Shown here in pieces: positions 7,682-19,600 of a DNA stretch of 36,737 bases. Position numbers and translations under genes: made by a program. The DNA lies in IMG/VR virus record IMGVR_UViG_3300007640_000095, positions 1 to 36,737 of that record. One strand, written 5' to 3'. Within the stretch, counting starts at the first letter, position 1; each line of letters opens with the position of its first letter. The DNA comes from a virus. The notes under the pieces are model-generated. The model was not told where the DNA came from and made no database searches. It was given only the letters and a program-made list of their open reading frames with translations.

Positions 7682-8003
7682 AACGACCAAGCATGAAATT
7701 AGGATTGACCCTAATGATGATACACAGGTCATAGAGGTATGGGTACGAGACATATCCTTCCTTGACATTCAAGCCGCCGCACAACAAATGCTTCGTGTGG
7801 AAAAAGGTGATGTAACACTTGATTTGGCAGGCTATTGGCAATTCGCTTTCTCCAATTGGATTACAAAAACAAATCCCGATTTATCAGTAAAAGAATTATT
7901 ATCCCTTAAGGGGTACATCGGTGAACAAGTGTGTAAGATTCTCCCACAGCCACAGGAAATGGCGGAGGCTTTGCAGGGGGGTTTTACCAAGCCCACCGAG
8001 TGA
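7632..8003 (+). CDS. Tail assembly chaperone, G-type (upstream product)
   Basis: 123 residues. It starts inside the SAP gene (50-nt overlap), with GGAGAGGAA just upstream of ATG. In lambda-like tails the gene before the tape measure codes a G protein, and a minor -1 frameshift makes a longer G-T fusion; both bind the tape measure and recruit tube subunits. Here the body (IEVWVRDISFLDIQAAAQQML, then KELLSLKGYIGEQVCKIL) is a helical domain typical of such chaperones, the next frame overlaps by 4 nt in the -1 register, and a canonical slippery heptamer lies six codons before the stop. The family name rests on this arrangement rather than on sequence identity. Confidence 0.68.
   Translation: MTKTIVTNKSLLLTNNETTKHEIRIDPNDDTQVIEVWVRDISFLDIQAAAQQMLRVEKGDVTLDLAGYWQFAFSNWITKTNPDLSVKELLSLKGYIGEQVCKILPQPQEMAEALQGGFTKPTE
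7964..7985 (+). promoter_or_regulatory. Programmed -1 ribosomal frameshift site (SD-like stimulator plus slippery heptamer)
   Basis: GGAGG (7964-7968) is followed after 10 nt by GGGTTTT (7979-7985), read in the zero frame as G-GGT-TTT, a standard X-XXY-YYZ heptamer. An overlapping second candidate, GGGGGGT, lies at 7976-7982. Slipping back one base after TTT continues TAC-CAA-GCC-CAC-CGA-GTG into the frame of the next gene with no stop. An internal SD about 10 nt before the slip site is the dnaX-type stimulator. There is no good SD close to the downstream GTG at 8000. Confidence 0.7.
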
Positions 8004-8275
8004 GAGTTGAAAAATTTCTAAAGAAAGAAAAGTACGATAGTGTGGAGGATTTTGAAACTCAAATTGAACTTTGGGCTTACATTATCGCTAAACATTTCAG
8101 TATATCGCTCTTAGAAGTTTATTCAATGCCACCTCACTTATTCAAGCAATCACTCGTGTGGGCAATTGTTTCAACCGAAGAGAACAATAAGGAGATTGAG
8201 CGTAAGAAACAACAGGCGAAGAGTGGGGATAGGGAAGTCGTAGGATTAGATTATTCATTTTTAGATTGGGAGTGA
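8000..8275 (+). CDS. Tail assembly chaperone, T-type extension (probably made by frameshift)
   Basis: 91 residues if started at GTG 8000 (GTGA overlap with the previous stop), but no suitable SD precedes this codon. More likely it is translated mainly as the C-terminal part of a ~210-residue fusion made by -1 frameshifting at 7979-7985. The sequence is helical and charged (ETQIELWAYIIAKHFSISLLEVYSM split by Pro, then a basic end with ERKKQQAK). It ends FLDWE just before the tape measure start, the classic location of the T domain that contacts the tape measure. The feature span from 7985 is open in this frame. Confidence 0.65.
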   Translation: MRVEKFLKKEKYDSVEDFETQIELWAYIIAKHFSISLLEVYSMPPHLFKQSLVWAIVSTEENNKEIERKKQQAKSGDREVVGLDYSFLDWE

Positions 8276-8279
8276 GAAA

Positions 8280-9506
8280 ATGTCATTGATTTCCATGCTG
8301 TCATCCATGTCCAGCATGGTATCACAAATAGGGCCGGGTTTCAAAGCCGCAGGTCAAATGGCAATTGATGCGTTGAAAAATTTAGGCAAGTGGTTTTACG
8401 ATACAGTTATTCAACCAATGAGAGATGCTATTGATAATCTTTCTTGGGAGAATATCAAAAATGGTTTTGATACTGTTTTAACCGCAATCGGTGAAGCCAC
8501 AATAGGATTTTTCAGTGGCTTTTTTGATATGTTACCCGATATGCCTGCGGTATTAACAATAGATTGGTGGGCTGAATTATTTAGTGGTATAGGTATTACA
8601 ATTGATGAATGGGCAACAGCCTTATGGGATATGTTACCCGATACGCCCGAAATTTTGACTAAGGCATACTGGACTGATTTATTTGATTTCAGTATGCCCG
8701 ATTGGGATAGTGTATTTAGTTTCACGATGCCCGAAATGTTCACTACGGCTTATTGGACTGACTTATTCTCTTTTGATTTACCAAATTGGGATGATGTCTT
8801 TTCTTTTACATTACCCGATTGGCTAACAGGGATTATTGATTTCTTTGTCGGAGAAGGCGCATTTGCAGGATTTAGTATTGGTGATAGAATAGATTTTGCG
8901 ATTGGAACATTACCTCAACCATTCAAATTTATTCTTGATATACTCAATGGTTTAGTTGGTATATCTATTGGTGATATAATTGATTTTGGACTTGACCTTG
9001 TTGGTTTTGGATGGGATTTGCTTACCGACCCAGTGGGTACATTAGCAAATGTTGCAACTTCATTAACTGGATTTTTTACTAATTTAGGAAGTGATTTAGC
9101 AGGTGTATTAAAATCCCCAATTAATGGACTTATTTCGTATATAAATGATTTTTTCGCTTCATTTAGTTTCTCTAAGACCATTGATTTGCCCGGTCTTGAC
9201 CCATTTGATATTGGGTTTGATTTATCGGATTGGAGTATTCCAGCACTGGCTAAGGGTGGTATTGTAAATGGCCCTACACTTGCTCTTTTGGGTGACAACG
9301 CTTCGGGTAGAGAAGCAGTAGTGCCACTTGAAAAAGCAGGAGAAATGGGTTTTGGGGGTAAAGGGAATACATTCAACATTAATGTTAATGCATCGGGTAT
9401 TACAGACCGTACAGACAAGCGTGCGCTCGCTCGTGAGATTGGTAACATGATTCAACAAGAGATGGCACGAAGCATTGGTGGTTCAACAATGAGGGGGCGA
9501 TACTGA
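8280..9506 (+). CDS. Tape measure protein, short
   Basis: 408 residues. The C-terminal motif AKGGIVNGPTLALLGD... followed by REAVVPL (about 322-346) is a hallmark of tape measure proteins, and the end (FNINVNASGI...RALAREIGNMIQQEM) is also typical. The N-terminus is helical and amphipathic (MLSSMSSMVSQIGPGFKAAG). Residues 129-156 and 157-184 are a 28-residue tandem repeat beginning AYWTDLF and containing (M/L)P(D/N)W; a degenerate copy precedes it at about 95-128. The middle is rich in Phe, Trp, Asp and Pro. By the usual 1.5 Å per residue it would measure a tail of only about 60 nm. ATG at 8280; the stop overlaps the next start as TGATG. Confidence 0.88.
   Translation: MSLISMLSSMSSMVSQIGPGFKAAGQMAIDALKNLGKWFYDTVIQPMRDAIDNLSWENIKNGFDTVLTAIGEATIGFFSGFFDMLPDMPAVLTIDWWAELFSGIGITIDEWATALWDMLPDTPEILTKAYWTDLFDFSMPDWDSVFSFTMPEMFTTAYWTDLFSFDLPNWDDVFSFTLPDWLTGIIDFFVGEGAFAGFSIGDRIDFAIGTLPQPFKFILDILNGLVGISIGDIIDFGLDLVGFGWDLLTDPVGTLANVATSLTGFFTNLGSDLAGVLKSPINGLISYINDFFASFSFSKTIDLPGLDPFDIGFDLSDWSIPALAKGGIVNGPTLALLGDNASGREAVVPLEKAGEMGFGGKGNTFNINVNASGITDRTDKRALAREIGNMIQQEMARSIGGSTMRGRY
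8664..8831 (+). repeat. 84-nt in-gene tandem repeat in the tape measure gene (2 copies)
   Basis: Codons 129-156 and 157-184 code two 28-residue units, both starting AYWTDLF, with shared (M/L)P-(D/N)-W and VFSFT positions. The protein match is about 70% while the DNA has diverged more, mostly at third positions, so selection appears to act on the peptide. Confidence 0.75.
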
Positions 9507-10657
9507 TGGGTACACCAATTCGCCTTGTACGCAACGATGGCGGCATCATTGAACTAATGGCTACCACGCTTTCAATGAATGTAGATAGAGGCGTTACACC
9601 TCATACTATGCCTCTTACTGGCGGTTCACGATTTGCCTTTGACCTTAATCTTCCTAAATCACTGATTACGATTGAAGGCGTAATGACTGATGATGATTTA
9701 ATAAATCTAAATACCCAACAAGAAGCAAGCGCACTTATTGATTTTTCAAGAGGTCAAGGTCAATCCGCTGATTCAACAGTTCGTTGGAATGCATATGCTC
9801 ACAATTTAGTAAGTGGAATGACTACAGATGTAATAAGTGAAGCAGATTATGCGATTAAAATCAATAATACTTATGAGGTTTGGATAGCAAAATCTACATC
9901 TAATTATGGTTTAAGTGGTGGAAGATATTATTTTGCTGTACATGATGGTACATCATTACTTACTGCTAATCAAATGGCAACTAATTTTGCCGCATTGATT
10001 AACAATTATGCTGGAACATTTAACATGAATGCAGAAGTCATTAATTCACCAATTGACGGTGAAACAAATGTTTCTGTTACGCTTACTCAAGTTCAGTTAG
10101 GTAAAAGTGGAAATATACCACATCCTTCATTTAGCACATGGCCTAAAGGTCAAGGAGTGTATAAACCACTGTACACCCTGTTTTCGGGTGGTGCAGATTC
10201 ACCTAATATACGAAATAAAAGTGCAGGTGATAAAGTGGCTGAGTTATTTGGTGTACTGAATAATAGTAACAATGGAGGAGGTGGTACATTAGCAAGTGGA
10301 TTATTGGGTGGTATAATTGCAGGCCAAACATTACCTGCAACAACGGGCAATGTAATCGTTGATACTAAGATAGGTCTTAACCTCAAATATGGTGACTATA
10401 TTATTGGTATTCAAATCCCATTTTCATCTAATATAAATAACCGAGAATCATTGTTTTACATGCCAACTGGTGGTACAATGGACATTTTAGATAAAACGGC
10501 TGATAATGCTCTTCCTACTGGCTCAACATTTAAACCATATGATTCCGAATATACTGGTATCAAAGGCACTGTAGCCAACGCTACATTTGTTCAACTTGGC
10601 GGTGAGCCTATTTATTCATACACGATTAACTTTGCACCTATTGATTGGATATTTTGA
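9506..10657 (+). CDS. Distal tail / baseplate candidate
   Basis: 383 residues, ATG overlapping the tape measure stop (TGATG). The N-terminal ~90 residues (TPIRLVRNDGGIIELMATTL..., GGSRFAFDLNLPKSLITIEGVM) have the pattern of a small beta-barrel tail protein, of the kind that caps the tube beneath the tape measure (distal-tail or LysM-less hub adapters). The middle (about 95-250) is another beta domain with a ligand-like look (YEVWIAKSTSNYGLSGGRYYFAVHDG split), and the end (TFVQLGGEPIYSYTINFAPIDWIF) is aromatic. The gene immediately after the tape measure usually codes the distal tail protein; that is the main support. No catalytic motif seen. Confidence 0.5.
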   Translation: MGTPIRLVRNDGGIIELMATTLSMNVDRGVTPHTMPLTGGSRFAFDLNLPKSLITIEGVMTDDDLINLNTQQEASALIDFSRGQGQSADSTVRWNAYAHNLVSGMTTDVISEADYAIKINNTYEVWIAKSTSNYGLSGGRYYFAVHDGTSLLTANQMATNFAALINNYAGTFNMNAEVINSPIDGETNVSVTLTQVQLGKSGNIPHPSFSTWPKGQGVYKPLYTLFSGGADSPNIRNKSAGDKVAELFGVLNNSNNGGGGTLASGLLGGIIAGQTLPATTGNVIVDTKIGLNLKYGDYIIGIQIPFSSNINNRESLFYMPTGGTMDILDKTADNALPTGSTFKPYDSEYTGIKGTVANATFVQLGGEPIYSYTINFAPIDWIF

Positions 10658-10666
10658 TGTGATAGT

Positions 10667-13600
10667 ATGGTTGCAATTGGTCGTAGTAGTCACGCTTTCT
10701 TCTTTGATGGCGTAAGCGATTCAGTTATTATACCTCAAGGTCGTTTTACAAAAACTGGTGTTGCTGATTCTAACGGTACAAAAGTAATGACTCAAACCCT
10801 GCAAGGGCAGGGAGATATTGTTTCAATTAATGGTAAAACAAATATAGATTTTGTAATTGAAACATGGGTTGTACCCGATTGTGGTGGTATAATTGCTCAT
10901 CGTGAAGGACAATTTACACTTGAGATAGGCACAGTAGATACACCCGGCCCTGCTGTATTTACAGTCTATGTTGAATCAAATGCTGGCCCATCACTGTTCC
11001 GTTTAGCATCAGCATACGACACTGGCTCACGATGGGATGGAATTGTTTATCCTCAACAAAACTACGGGGGTATTCATGATTCATATAACAGATACGACAC
11101 AGGTAATTATGGTGACGCTACAAATTTGAATTTTAAGAATCGGCCATTATATCATGTTGTGGCTGGAATTTCAAAGAGTCGTGTTTTCTTAGCCATCAAT
11201 GGAGAAATCGTATCACAACAAGATATACCACCCGAAACTCGCCTTGCACGCTCTACAGACCAAGTATATCTTGGTGGTAAAGGTGGACAATTTCGTGGGG
11301 CTGTAGAGGCTATTCACTTTTCAAATGAATTTGATGAGAATATGCTTGTTCCATCTATGGCTGTAAAAGGTAAGACAACATCGGCTTTATTCCGCTTTGA
11401 AGAACCTATTGATGTAATAGAAGAAACATACGAATTCACCGCCTACGGCTCAAGTGGTGGTACTACAATCACAATTCCAACCACTGATGCTCAAGCATTG
11501 ATTGCACGATTAACGGGTAAAGCCTACGATTCAAGTAACCCGACAATTGATTTTACTGCTTCACCATATAGCATGGGTAATTACAAGGTTGTTGATTACT
11601 ATACAAATCAAGGTACTCCAACAACTATTGCTGTAGCGCACACTCCGTATAATCTTCTTATCAATCCCGGTGCGATTAATCGTAACACACAGAAGCCTAA
11701 TCAATCCCCACCCGAAAGGGTGCGACTTCATAGCATCAATGGAAGCACTGGTGTCATGACTGTATCAAGTATTCATATTGACTTCATTAATGGTACAGGT
11801 GGCCTTCGTGGGGTGCTTCATTCACGAACTACTGATGTAGATAATTACTTTGTAGTGGTCGGTGCTGACTTACTTATTGATAACGGTACAGGAAAACCAT
11901 ACCAACCACCTCATTATGGTACACAAATTTTTGACAAAACAGGACAGATGGTGCTTGATGAAAGCGACATAAATAATCATGGTTTCGTATATTCAAGCCG
12001 TATGGCAACTACTACAGACGACCCTAACAATCCATTTGCTGTAGTTTGGCCTTCAAGCCTTGACACACTCTTCCAAGTTGGTCATAGTGGGCGACATGCT
12101 TATTCTCATATCATCGGGCATGAATACATGCGCCGCTATCCAAAACCTACTGAACTTACAATTGACCAGCAGGCTGATGGTTCAGCCGATATTGTACAGA
12201 TGGCATACGATTCTAATACTCGTAACATTGATGAAATGTTCACTATGAATTCATTAGTTGATTTTTACACTGAAACTTTGGAAGCACCGATTGCTCGGAT
12301 TGAAAACTCATCCAGCGTTACAGCAGTGGTTGATAATGGGCTACCAGCCAGTGTCAAGGAAATGATTGCTATTGGTGGTACGAATTTCAATTATGCGCCA
12401 TTTATGCTTAAAGGGCCAGTACCCGAAGTTGGTGATATTGATGAGAATAACCGACTGTATCATCTTATTCCCGAAACAGAAAGCCGTATTGCATTACTTC
12501 ATGTACCCGACCTTAAGACTTCACATAATCTTGCACCATTTGTTGAAATTTATTACAACGCCATTGATTTGACTGGTGCAAGTATGGGTGTCGCAACACC
12601 AATGTTGATGGTAGAAAAGACTGTACCAGCATGTTCGTATGACTTAGGAAGCGGTACACGAGTGCTTGATGTTATCAATGCTGATATTGCTAATTGTACA
12701 CTATACTCGCCCGGTGGTGTGATTTACCTTACAAATGCAATTAGCGGTTACGGTTCGTTAATGCAAGAGTCACATACACTCATTGGTGATAACACTGGTG
12801 GGCAAGAAAGTGAAACCGAGTTAGATTATAGCCGTACACCAGCCCTTTACACTCCTGTAGCCGATGTAAATGCCGAGCCAGCCTCACCACCTACCGCTAT
12901 AGCCCGTTCACATAATTCGGGCGTACATGATTCTGTATATCACCGAGTTGTTATTGAATCGCTATCATCCAGCCAGTCCGATACAATACTTGACGAAGGT
13001 GCAGGCAAATCAACCCGCCAGCCTACAACTGATAAGAGTGCTACAGGTGAATTTGATATTGGGCCAACTACACATTCTTCTCGTGTTTTTGAAACATTTA
13101 ACATCATTGACAATGTAATTATTACAGATGAAGCAGGCATTTTGGGCAAGATTTTCATTCAGCCTTCAAATAAATTAAGGAGTAATCAATTATCTTTGCT
13201 ACGATATACCGAAGCAGGAGATATACCAAATATTGCCAGCGTATTGTATTTGATGAGTCGTACTCGTATTCGTGGTATATCAAAGGATGAAAGCCCCGAA
13301 AGCAACATGAGTACAGTCATTATTACGGCTACGGGCATCGCAGATTCCTTTGTGAATGAGAATGTATCAGTTATTGGTAGTGGTTCGCCCGACTCACATA
13401 TAGTCAAAGAAATAGAGCCTAACTCACCTGTTGTTACAGTAACACTGGGAGGGGCTGGTCAAGGTGGTGTAAATACTAAACCAACATTTGACCCAAGCCC
13501 GTTAATGCGCCTTCCGGGTTCAACTCGCCGTAGTTGTGCTGTACAAGCAAGAAATGTTCACACGGCAACTACAGGTGCATTACCCTACAGCATGAGTGTA

Positions 13601-16600
13601 AGCCCATTAAACAATGGCTCGCCCGATATGAAATCATGGGGTACAATCTGTTTTCCAAAGAAAGGGCGAATATATCTTGGTGATGGCGCAAGTGCTGAGT
13701 ATGATGAAAAGACAGGTGCAGGATTTTATTTCTCACAAACAGCCACAGGTGTAGCAATTCAAACACGGAAATATTTAGACAGTGCAGGTACAGCCTACGA
13801 TACATTCCATGAGTGGTGTAATGCTACTGGTATTATCAATCAATCATCAACTGGCACATATCTTACTTCTATTTACATTTACAATGATGGAGATTTTGAT
13901 AATGATTCATTGGCGCAAGATGGAAGTACGCTCAATGACCGTTTGTTCCAATCTCTTGATACTGTAACACATGATTATCAACTTGGCACTCAATTTGCAA
14001 GCACTCGTGCAATGGTGGAAATCCCTGTATTCCCTCAGCAGTTTTTTGACCATACTGAACTTGGTATTTTTCCCGGCCCGGATAACAGTATGAAACTGCA
14101 TATTGATGCAACATATACAGCACATACATGGAATCCAACACCAGTAGGTCGTCGTGCTGATGATATTGATGCGGCTGATAAGTCTAAAAATTCAGCCTAT
14201 ACCTATACAATTAACAACAAAGAACATGTAAGTTCAGCAACAATTACCAAGTTTGAAGTTGTTGGTGATTATTTCCATGTTTATGTTTCACATCCAAAAA
14301 TGTTCCCCGATGCTTCTACAACAGGTACATTTGGTGGTATTGAAGATATACGCCGTGTACGCCGTGTATTTGTCAATACTGATGATTGGGCATTTTACAT
14401 CAACAATCCAGCAGTAGATGGATATTTGAATATTCCACACAATAGTGCGGGTGGGTTTCACGAAGGTATATCGGATAAATTTGCTTTTAGCGCAGTGGTT
14501 GGCTCTAAGATATATCTTATAGATTCATTTAGAAATGAAACCCTTCTTCCTCTTTCTTCGGATAGTGAACTTCCATCTTCGGATTACGAAGGCCGTTCAC
14601 CGTATTATTATGACATTGGAAGCATGATGACACAAGGTGGTAATCTTGACTACGGATTGCGTCAATATGTTTCAGCCGTTGAGTTCAAGGCTGGCCCATT
14701 GGCTAATCCTCATGCCCCTCGCACTATAACAAAGCGTGCAAAATCAAAGATTGTACAAGCAGATGATATAATTGGTGGTTTAGTTAATCTTATTTTAGAA
14801 GATTCAACTCTATTTCCCGATGCGCCATTTACACGAGATACAAGTAATTCACCAGTAAATGAACAAGGAGATGTGATGATTATTGGTGAAATATTACTTG
14901 ATACACCAATTGAAGTTCATTACTATGGAAAGTTAGATTCAAACGGTGGGAAAAATTCAATTCAAATTCAAATACCAAGTAATATAACATACAATGTAGA
15001 TGAATTTCTTAACACTGATTTTATTTTAAAGCGTGCAGGGCATGTTCTAAATGGACTTGATAACCCCGAAGATATGAAAACTCAAGAACTTCAAACGGCT
15101 GTTTTCTTCGCTACGGGAGATGAAGAGTGGACATATGTAAATACTGATAGTGCAGGCACAACTACTACAATTGAAATTACGAATGCTAACAAACGATTTG
15201 CACATGCAAATACAATAGGATTGAATATTCGTAAAGGTGACAAATTATTTCGTGATGATGGAACTGGAACTGATATTGAATACATTGGTGAAGTATTAAA
15301 GGTTGAATCAAATGAAATTACAGGTGGAAATACAGAAGTAACACTTACCGCAAATAATCTTGTGACTATTGATGCTTCGGATAAAGTAGGTATTGGGAGT
15401 GCAAGTATTGTACAAGATGACCATGATGCTGTATTAAATCGTAGTTGGCTTTACCCATATGCACAAGGTGGTTTGCGAAACGGTGACACCGTATGGATGA
15501 ATATGACAATGAATAATCCACATGCTATTGAAGGGTTATTCTCAAAAAGTCGTGGAGTGTTTAATGACGCATTAGTATGGAAAGGATTCAATGGTGGTCA
15601 AGGCCAATTAGCCGAGCGACCAAGAGATTCAATTCCACTTGAAAATTTCTTGATTGGAAATTCATGTCTTGAAACAGCACAAAATTTTGCACAACATGTC
15701 AATAAAACCATTGAAATGAATTACGAATCAATGGGTCTTGATGCAACGCAAGCACCTACAATAGCGTACATTGACCCATATCTTTCAACAGATGGTCACG
15801 CTCGTGTCTTGTTATATGATGTAGCACATGACCGTGAATTTATTGCATTCCATGATTTACACATGCAAGTTCAATCCAGTGCGGCAACACCTTCAATTGG
15901 TTACACACGCAACATACCATATGACGGTGGCGACCTTAAACTTGACAAATACCTTATCAGTACAAACGGTGGTGCGCCACATTACTTTACTACGCAAATA
16001 GATGTAGCAAATGGTTTCCCAACAGAAAATCGTTACATGCGCTCAACTCAACAATCTAAATTTATTGAAAGTGCGTATGCACATAATATTCCAAATAATA
16101 TTTCTCAAGATTTACTTGGTAGCACACTTATTGATACACAAATAAAATACACACTTGAAAATCCATTTACTCTTGGCAATAACCCTACAAGGCGTGGTGC
16201 TGGTCACGGACACTTTGTACACACTGGATTGTATCATGAAGGCACATCTAATACACATACAGTTGGTGACAACACCCTTCCACGAGTTCAACAAGCCATA
16301 TCATCAGTATATTACGCCAATCAAGCACATAATTTAATTCGTAAAGAAAAAGAGGGCGACAATTTAATTTCAGCATTAAAGGAATACAGGGCAGACCAAG
16401 ACCCTAATTTGTACAGTTTGAAAGATTCAAGCACGCTTTTTGATACACCCGATGGTACTCGTGTCATTTCAGCATATCTTTGTTTAAAGGGTAAAAGAAA
16501 TATCACTCTTGACTTAGCCGACCATGAAGAAAGCCGACTTCAACATTTGAAACATTGGAGTGAAATGGATTTCGTGCGTCGTATGTCTATTGACTTAGGT

Positions 16601-19600
16601 GAAGTTGGTGTTAAGGAAGGAGTAACAGATATTGAAGCGGCGGCACGAGAAATTGTCCGACTTATCAATCAAGGTGGCGCACCAAATGGTCGTACACATG
16701 CTCGCAGACCATCACAGCAATATCCGGGTGAAAGTGAAAGACTTGACCTTACACGAATTGGTGTACGCCAAGATATTGTAAATGAAAACAAAGACCCTGC
16801 ATCAGCACATATCAATGCTGATTTTGCCGCTACAGGTTCAACCTATGACCCTGCACCGTTTTGGTATGGTGACATTGCATTTGATTCTCATGATAGAGGC
16901 TCACATATGGGATATGTACGAGCGCATATTGGGCGAGTTGTTGAGGACATTAATGGAAATGAAGGGTTCTCAATTATTATCCATTCAACAATACCCGGTG
17001 CTTCGGGTCGTAATTTCTGCGTTTGGCTTGATAATAGTAAAGGTCAATCTTCATATCAACCTCAATTTTTAATTGGTCACGGTGGCCGATTCCGAAACTT
17101 TTGGGCGCAACCCGATGAAATCATGGGTGAAAATATGCACCCTGCACCAATGCCGCTTAACAAAGATGGGCGACCATTTGCACCCGTTACCACTTTACGA
17201 GAATACATCGTACAAGAAGAAACAAGTGAACAATTTACCAGTAATCATGATATTGCACCAAGAACTGATGATACAACAAATCCAATTGGGCGAAACATTT
17301 CAGCCCATCTTGGCGGTATTTCACATAACAGTGTCAATGAAGAATCGTTTGAAACTCAAAGCCCTTCTACTGCTCTTGTTAAGGGATTAAGAGCAGGTAA
17401 GGAGGCTGTAGCACGAATTAATTTTGGTGGGCTTGTTGAAGCAGGTGTACCCGGTTTTTCACCAATTGCTGGAAAATATGGGCTTGGTCGTATTGGTGAT
17501 ATAGAATTTAACAAGCGATATGGTGAAACTACTCTATACGGTGCTACTTCACCTACAGCCAATAATTCATATTCAACTCATATTAATCCTACTGAATTAG
17601 CACAAGATAAAATTGGTGATGCAACATTATACGGATTGCGTTTCACCGACCATCGTGGTGCAGGGTATGGAATACGCTACATATATCGTGAAATGGATGC
17701 ACCGTATGCAAACGAATTAACAACTATCCCATCTACAATTGATGAAGAAATTTGTATTTATTTTGATGACCGTGATGCAGGACAAGGTGGATTTACGATT
17801 GGGGCGCACATGATTGGTGCTGGTGATGCTACAGGTCGTCTTACACCTCAAACTGATATGACTGAGGCGTTATGGCGTGGTAATCAATGGAGAGGAATGT
17901 ATGCACCAAGTATAGGAGTTGATTCTCAAATTAAATGGGATAGTTCAAATGATACGATAACAGTACAACTTGAAAGTCCATTTGATACAGCCACTACATC
18001 TTTTGATAATGTTGCTGATATACTTGGTTATCTTGGTTTTCCAAAAGAAAACGGTGTTATACAAATTACCGACCCTCTATATGATGCAGGTTTAACAGTA
18101 AAAGGTTCACTTGGAAATACTGTATCTTATGAAAGCCGAACACAAAATAGTGCAACTGGCACACATGTATTTTATGGAGTGAGAGGTGCATCATTTGCTA
18201 TTTCCCATTATCTTAGCAGTTTTGGGGCGGCGGCTACGGCGGCTACTTCTCAAACATTACCTGCCACATCTAATAATATAATTCGTGGATTAATTTCATC
18301 ATGCCTTAACATGACGACTTTAATTACTGATGAATTATTAGCCACTGTTACTGCCGCCGCTATCAATTTAGATAATCCAAATGTGATTGAGGGTGTATCG
18401 TTTAATTGTCGTGATATGTATGCGCCCGATGGCCGAAAATATTCGGAATGGGGAATATCGGAAGATGCAATTAAAATCCGAGCGCATAATCCTCAGCGTG
18501 GCGCACGACCACTTTCAAAAATGTTTAGTGCTAAGGTATATCGTGATTTAGGTATCGCCGCACCTCATTTAGAATATGGTGAATATCAAAAATTGAGTAA
18601 GTCTGCCAGTGGAAATTGGACAGTATCAAACGGAGGCGTTACTGTAAATAAACCGTATAGTGATGAGGATATTGATGATAATCACAAGCATCTTGGATGT
18701 GGATATATCCCAAATACTGTTTTACAAATTCGTACAAAGGCTCGTGGTTATCACGCAAATACACCAACTCCAATACTTGTTGATTCATACAATGACCCAG
18801 TACCAACAAAACGCTGGCGAAATAATTTGAAGGGTATTCGTTTTACAGGAAAGAGTGGCGACCACATTACACCAGCCCTTGATAATACGGCTGTAATCTA
18901 TACTAAATGGGATGGTACAAACAGTATTTTTGAATTAGCCAATTCTGTTGCGGCACTATTAATCCCTGCTGGTGTAGAAAATGATACTTTATCAGTAAGT
19001 GGTGCAAATAGAGATAGGTTACTTTCTTTTGGAGATAAAAAGACTATATTTCACGGTACACTCAAACAAGCATTAGGCACACCAAAGCAAAAGCCAGCAG
19101 TAGCATTAAAACGATTACAAATTTTTATTCAAGAAGCAAATGAGGCTTGGCGTGGTGAATATCAAGCAGGTTCAACATTAACCAATAATGGATTATTAAT
19201 GATTCATAATGATGGTGAATTTAGCGGTATTCGTTTATATGGTAGTATTGAAAGCGAGCCAATTACTTACTTTAAGGGTGGACATGACAGTAATGACCAT
19301 AGCGTACCGTTATACTTTGGTGGTGGATTTAGTGGTGTCGTACTGGATGTAAATGATGGGTCAAAGAATGATTACTCTTCATTTTACACGCATCCGTATT
19401 CAACAGGCCCAACTGGTACGGCTGGTATTCAAAATGCAAATGAAATCAGCACAGCATATGCTATGGTAGATTGTAATGCATTACTTGCTTTCTTCCCTGC
19501 CACACCATTCCTTAACCAACATCGGGGTACAATTAATTCACCAGCATTTAATCAAGACAGCCTGTTGTCTCCCGATTTAGATTTAAACACACTTACTGAT

